NCBI GenBank assembly: GCA_030620735.1
Contig: JAUXDV010000071.1
Location: 1 to 8,511, forward strand
Length of the DNA stretch: 8,511 nt
DNA from: Gammaproteobacteria bacterium
GTDB lineage: Bacteria > Pseudomonadota > Gammaproteobacteria > Chromatiales > Chromatiaceae
Reading direction: 5' to 3'
Position 1 is the stretch's first letter, and every line of letters starts with the position of its first letter. Shown here piece after piece: positions 6,191 to 8,511 of the stretch. Below the pieces are notes generated by a model. That model saw only the letters and a list, made by a program, of their open reading frames with translations. It did not search any database and had not been told where the DNA came from. Position numbers and translations under genes: made by a program.

Positions 6191-6994
6191 AGAGAGGTTG
6201 CTGGCCTTGACATGAATAACACCGAAGGAGTCAACCTGAACAAGTTCAATCAGGGTCTCCTTGATCAACTCAAGAATAGCCATAAAGGTGACCACAACGC
6301 CCATGCGGCCCTCTCTCATCTCGAACAGCTCGGTAAAATCAGTAAACCCGGTTGAGCGGACGCTGGCGAGCACATTTGACATGCGTTCACGCACGCTAAG
6401 CACCTCCCGCTCTATCTGGTGGCTGCTGAAGAGGTCGGCGCGCCGCATCACTTCGTGAAAGGCAAACAGCAACTCTTTCAAATCCACATCAGGCAACGGG
6501 TGTTCACTCTGTTTATGCGGAACAACAACCTCGACCTGATGCAGGTCGCGCTCCATTCTCGGCAGTTCGTCAATATCTGCGGCAGCCTGTTGAAAACGCT
6601 CATACTCCTGCAGACGCCGTACCAGTTCCGCCCTGGGATCGCCCTCCTCCTCATCCTCGTGTCTGGGACGGGGAAGCAGCATACGTGATTTGATCTCGGC
6701 CAGCATGGCCGCCATCACCAGATACTCGGCGGCAAGTTCCAGCCGCATATTCTCCATCAGGGCGATATAATCAACATATTGCCGTGTGATATCGGCAATC
6801 GGAATATCGAGGATATCGAGGTTCTGTTTACGGATCAGGTACAACAGCAGATCAAGGGGGCCTTCGAAAGCCTCGAGAAAGACCTCCAGCGCATCAGGCG
6901 GGATATAGAGGTCTTTAGGCGGCTCGAGCAGCGGCTCTCCCTGCACTATTGCAAAATGCAACTCCTGTTGCTGCAGGGGAGTCTTGTGCTCCAC
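6161..6994 (-). CDS. scpA: Segregation and condensation protein ScpA (kleisin)
   Basis: Kleisin subunit that bridges the SMC heads and recruits ScpB in the bacterial condensin complex. It is 277 aa. An N-terminal extension of about 38 residues, typical of gammaproteobacterial ScpA, precedes the kleisin signature EVFLEAFEGPLDLLLYLIRK (37-56). NLDILDIPIADITRQYVDYI (58-77) and the SMC-neck-binding helix around LAAEYLVMAAMLAEIKSRML (87-106) follow. The middle linker (about 110-160) is acidic and charged, and the C-terminal winged helix (about 210-268) includes GVVVTFMAILELIKETLIEL. The start is GTG, one base after the trpS stop, with GGAG 10 nt upstream. The 4-nt overlap with scpB suggests coupled synthesis of the two partners. 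Its presence implies a lineage using SMC-ScpAB rather than MukBEF. Confidence 0.96.
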   Translation of the reverse strand: MEHKTPLQQQELHFAIVQGEPLLEPPKDLYIPPDALEVFLEAFEGPLDLLLYLIRKQNLDILDIPIADITRQYVDYIALMENMRLELAAEYLVMAAMLAEIKSRMLLPRPRHEDEEEGDPRAELVRRLQEYERFQQAAADIDELPRMERDLHQVEVVVPHKQSEHPLPDVDLKELLFAFHEVMRRADLFSSHQIEREVLSVRERMSNVLASVRSTGFTDFTELFEMREGRMGVVVTFMAILELIKETLIELVQVDSFGVIHVKASNLSENEQRMNRE

Positions 6995-6995
6995 C

Positions 6996-8231
6996 TCAGA
7001 TCATCTCCAGCGACATTACATGCCTGACGATATCCATGGTTTCACGCGCCTCTTCCCGCGCAGTTTCACAGCCTTCATTGATGATGTTGCGCACCACATC
7101 CGGCTGCTCCTCGAACTCTCTGGCGCGTTCCTGCATGGGGCGCAGCTCCTCGAGCACAGCATCGATGACCGGCTGCTTGCAGTCAACACAACCGATAGAT
7201 GCTGATTTGCATCCCTGCTGCACCCACTCACGCATACTTTCATCCGAATAGATCTCATGAAATTGCCATACCGGGCACTTTGCAGGATCACCGGGATCCG
7301 TGCGGCGTACGCGCGCCGGATCCGTCGGCATGGTGCGCAGCTGCTTGCTGAGTTCATCGGCATCAGAGCGCAGAGAGATTGTATTGCCATAGGATTTCGA
7401 CATTTTCTGTCCATCAAGCCCCGGCATTTTTGACGCTTTGGTCAACAGCGGCTGCGGCTCCGGAAGAATCACCTTGCCGCCGCCTTCCAGATAGCCATAG
7501 AGGCGATCCTTGTCGGCAACGGTGATGTTTTGCTGTCCCCCCAGCAAAGCCCTGCCTGCAGAGAGCGCTTCATCATCCCCCTGCTCCTGCCAGGCATTGC
7601 GATAACGCTGATAAAGCCTTGCGTTCTTCTTCCCCATCTTTCTCATTGCCGCTTCCGCCTTGGCGGCGAAATCGGTTTCACGTCCATAGATATGGTTGAA
7701 ACGACGCGCGACCTCACGTGTCAGTTCCACGTGAGAGACCTGGTCTTCACCAACCGGAACCAGGCCGGATCTGTAGAGCAGGATATCGGCGCTCTGCAGC
7801 AGTGGATAACCAAGAAACCCGTAAGTCGCAAGATCACGCTCTTTCAATTTCTCCTGCTGATCCTTGTAGCTGGGTACGCGTTCGAGCCACCCCAGCGGCG
7901 TGATCATCGATAACAGCAGATGCAGTTCAGCATGTTCGGGAACGCGCGACTGTATAAAGATGGTCGCCTCGTTGGGATTGACACCGGCGGCAAGCCAGTC
8001 AATCACCATCTCGTGGGTGCTTTGAGGAATCCCTGTCGGATCGTCGTAGTGCGTGGTCAACGCATGCCAGTCGGCGACAAAAAAGAAGCAGCGGTATTCG
8101 TGCTGCAGCGCCACCCAGTTTTTCAGGACACCGTGATAGTGGCCCAGGTGCAACTGCCCGGTCGGACGCATGCCGGAGAGCACCCGTGCATGCTGGGATG
8201 CGATTTTGTTCAGAGAGATGTCGAAATCCAT
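6996..8231 (-). CDS. trpS: Tryptophan--tRNA ligase, long form with Fe-S-type cysteine motif
   Basis: Class I aminoacyl-tRNA synthetase that charges tRNA-Trp with tryptophan using ATP, in the cytoplasm. It is 411 aa, against about 330 for the short E. coli-type enzyme. The Rossmann fold opens with SGMRPTGQLHLGHYHG (19-34), including the HIGH-type motif HLGH (28-31). GEDQVSHVELTREVARRFN (161-179) belongs to the substrate-binding core, and the KMSKS loop is exact at 276-280. Between them lies an extra charged segment (about 185-250), as in the long TrpRS group of Pseudomonas-like bacteria. The anticodon-binding half has C319, C341, C348 and C351, spaced C-x21-C-x6-C-x2-C. This nearly matches the [4Fe-4S] ligand motif described for Thermotoga maritima TrpRS (x22). 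The ATG is 7 nt after the M50 gene with only a weak AAAGAA-like ribosome-binding site; scpA follows after 1 nt. Confidence 0.97.
   Translation of the reverse strand: MDFDISLNKIASQHARVLSGMRPTGQLHLGHYHGVLKNWVALQHEYRCFFFVADWHALTTHYDDPTGIPQSTHEMVIDWLAAGVNPNEATIFIQSRVPEHAELHLLLSMITPLGWLERVPSYKDQQEKLKERDLATYGFLGYPLLQSADILLYRSGLVPVGEDQVSHVELTREVARRFNHIYGRETDFAAKAEAAMRKMGKKNARLYQRYRNAWQEQGDDEALSAGRALLGGQQNITVADKDRLYGYLEGGGKVILPEPQPLLTKASKMPGLDGQKMSKSYGNTISLRSDADELSKQLRTMPTDPARVRRTDPGDPAKCPVWQFHEIYSDESMREWVQQGCKSASIGCVDCKQPVIDAVLEELRPMQERAREFEEQPDVVRNIINEGCETAREEARETMDIVRHVMSLEMI
7005..7008 (-). promoter_or_regulatory. scpA ribosome-binding site (GGAG) deciding a GTG start
   Basis: GGAG inside the final codons of trpS lies 10 nt before the GTG at 6994-6992. 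The encoded N-terminus up to the FEGPLDLLL core matches what is usual in gammaproteobacterial ScpA, supporting GTG rather than a later start. Confidence 0.5.
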
Positions 8232-8238
8232 AAATTCT

Positions 8239-8511
8239 TTAGTTCAAACCAATGAGTGTAAAAATGATGCGATTGATGAAATGCATCATAGCCATAAGCA
8301 GAGGACTCAGGATGCCGGTAAACATCAGTCCCATGATAATGAACAGGCCATAGGGCTCGATTTTCTCAAATGCCAGTGACAGTTTCACTGGTAGCCAGGA
8401 GTTGAGTATGCGCCCGCCATCCAGCGGCAGCAGAGGCAACAGGTTCAGTGCCGCCAGGATCGAGTTGATGAGGATGCCGAACTTCGTCATAGCCCCGACA
8501 AAGCTGCTGAC
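8239..8511 (-). CDS. Site-2 protease family (M50) membrane protease, C-terminal part
   Basis: Partial gene: the frame is open to the right window edge, so the start lies outside; about 90 residues are visible. M50 enzymes are zinc metalloproteases that cut within the membrane. The visible part has the conserved third motif LNLLPLLPLDGGRIL (23-36 of the fragment), whose aspartate D31 is the expected third zinc ligand. The HExxH motif should lie upstream, beyond the window. After the motif come the family's typical KIEPYGLFIIMGLMFTGIL segment and a final hydrophobic stretch. At least two membrane segments are visible (about 11-30 and 55-75). An internal ATG at 8490 is not the true start, because the frame continues upstream. 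Its place just before trpS is a common gammaproteobacterial arrangement. The substrate cannot be inferred from this sequence. Confidence 0.9.
   Translation of the reverse strand, partial: VSSFVGAMTKFGILINSILAALNLLPLLPLDGGRILNSWLPVKLSLAFEKIEPYGLFIIMGLMFTGILSPLLMAMMHFINRIIFTLIGLN

Noticed and set aside
8239..8490. Small complete membrane protein beginning at the internal ATG (8490)
   Set aside because: The frame stays open upstream to the window edge, and the LDGGR motif marks it as the C-terminal part of an M50 protease.
1..8511. CRISPR array, tRNA/rRNA gene, transposase or phage genes
   Set aside because: I saw no regularly spaced long repeats, cloverleaf, rRNA segment or mobile-element protein on either strand.

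Overview
All supported genes lie on the minus strand, so the window reads from right to left in transcription order. The set points to a gammaproteobacterium outside the MukBEF-bearing enteric/Vibrio/Pasteurella branch. It has the SMC partners ScpA and ScpB, a long-form TrpRS of the kind I associate with Pseudomonas and Xanthomonas, and type II secretion genes. The sequence styles also fit Chromatiales- or Sedimenticola-like sulfur oxidisers, but that narrower placement is only a guess from recall.

Region 1 (8511 down to 4741) is a tightly packed housekeeping cluster. It runs: 3' end of an M50 site-2 protease, trpS, scpA, scpB, rluB. Gaps are 7 nt and 1 nt, followed by two 4-nt ATGA overlaps, so trpS to rluB is probably one translationally coupled operon. 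The products charge tRNA-Trp, form the SMC-ScpAB chromosome-organising complex, and pseudouridylate 23S rRNA. This gene order is familiar from many gammaproteobacteria.

Region 2 (4740 to 4625) is a 116-bp spacer. It holds an array of a TTAGGT(G)-type heptamer that switches orientation and can fold into a long AT-rich hairpin, plus an extended -10 promoter candidate for the next operon.

Region 3 (4624 to 133) is gspC-gspD-gspE. These encode the inner-membrane clamp, outer-membrane secretin and cytoplasmic ATPase of a type II secretion system. All three look intact, with the expected domains and catalytic motifs.

Region 4 (132 to 1) has no credible gene. It is dense in inverted repeats: a hairpin just after gspE, a second hairpin, and a 16-bp inverted pair spanning about 98 bp. 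gspF does not follow gspE directly, so the secretion genes may be split in this genome.

I see no novel biological system here. The best leads are the structured element at the left edge, the heptamer array, the 11-bp tandem repeat over the scpA/scpB junction, and the four-cysteine iron-sulfur-type motif in TrpRS.
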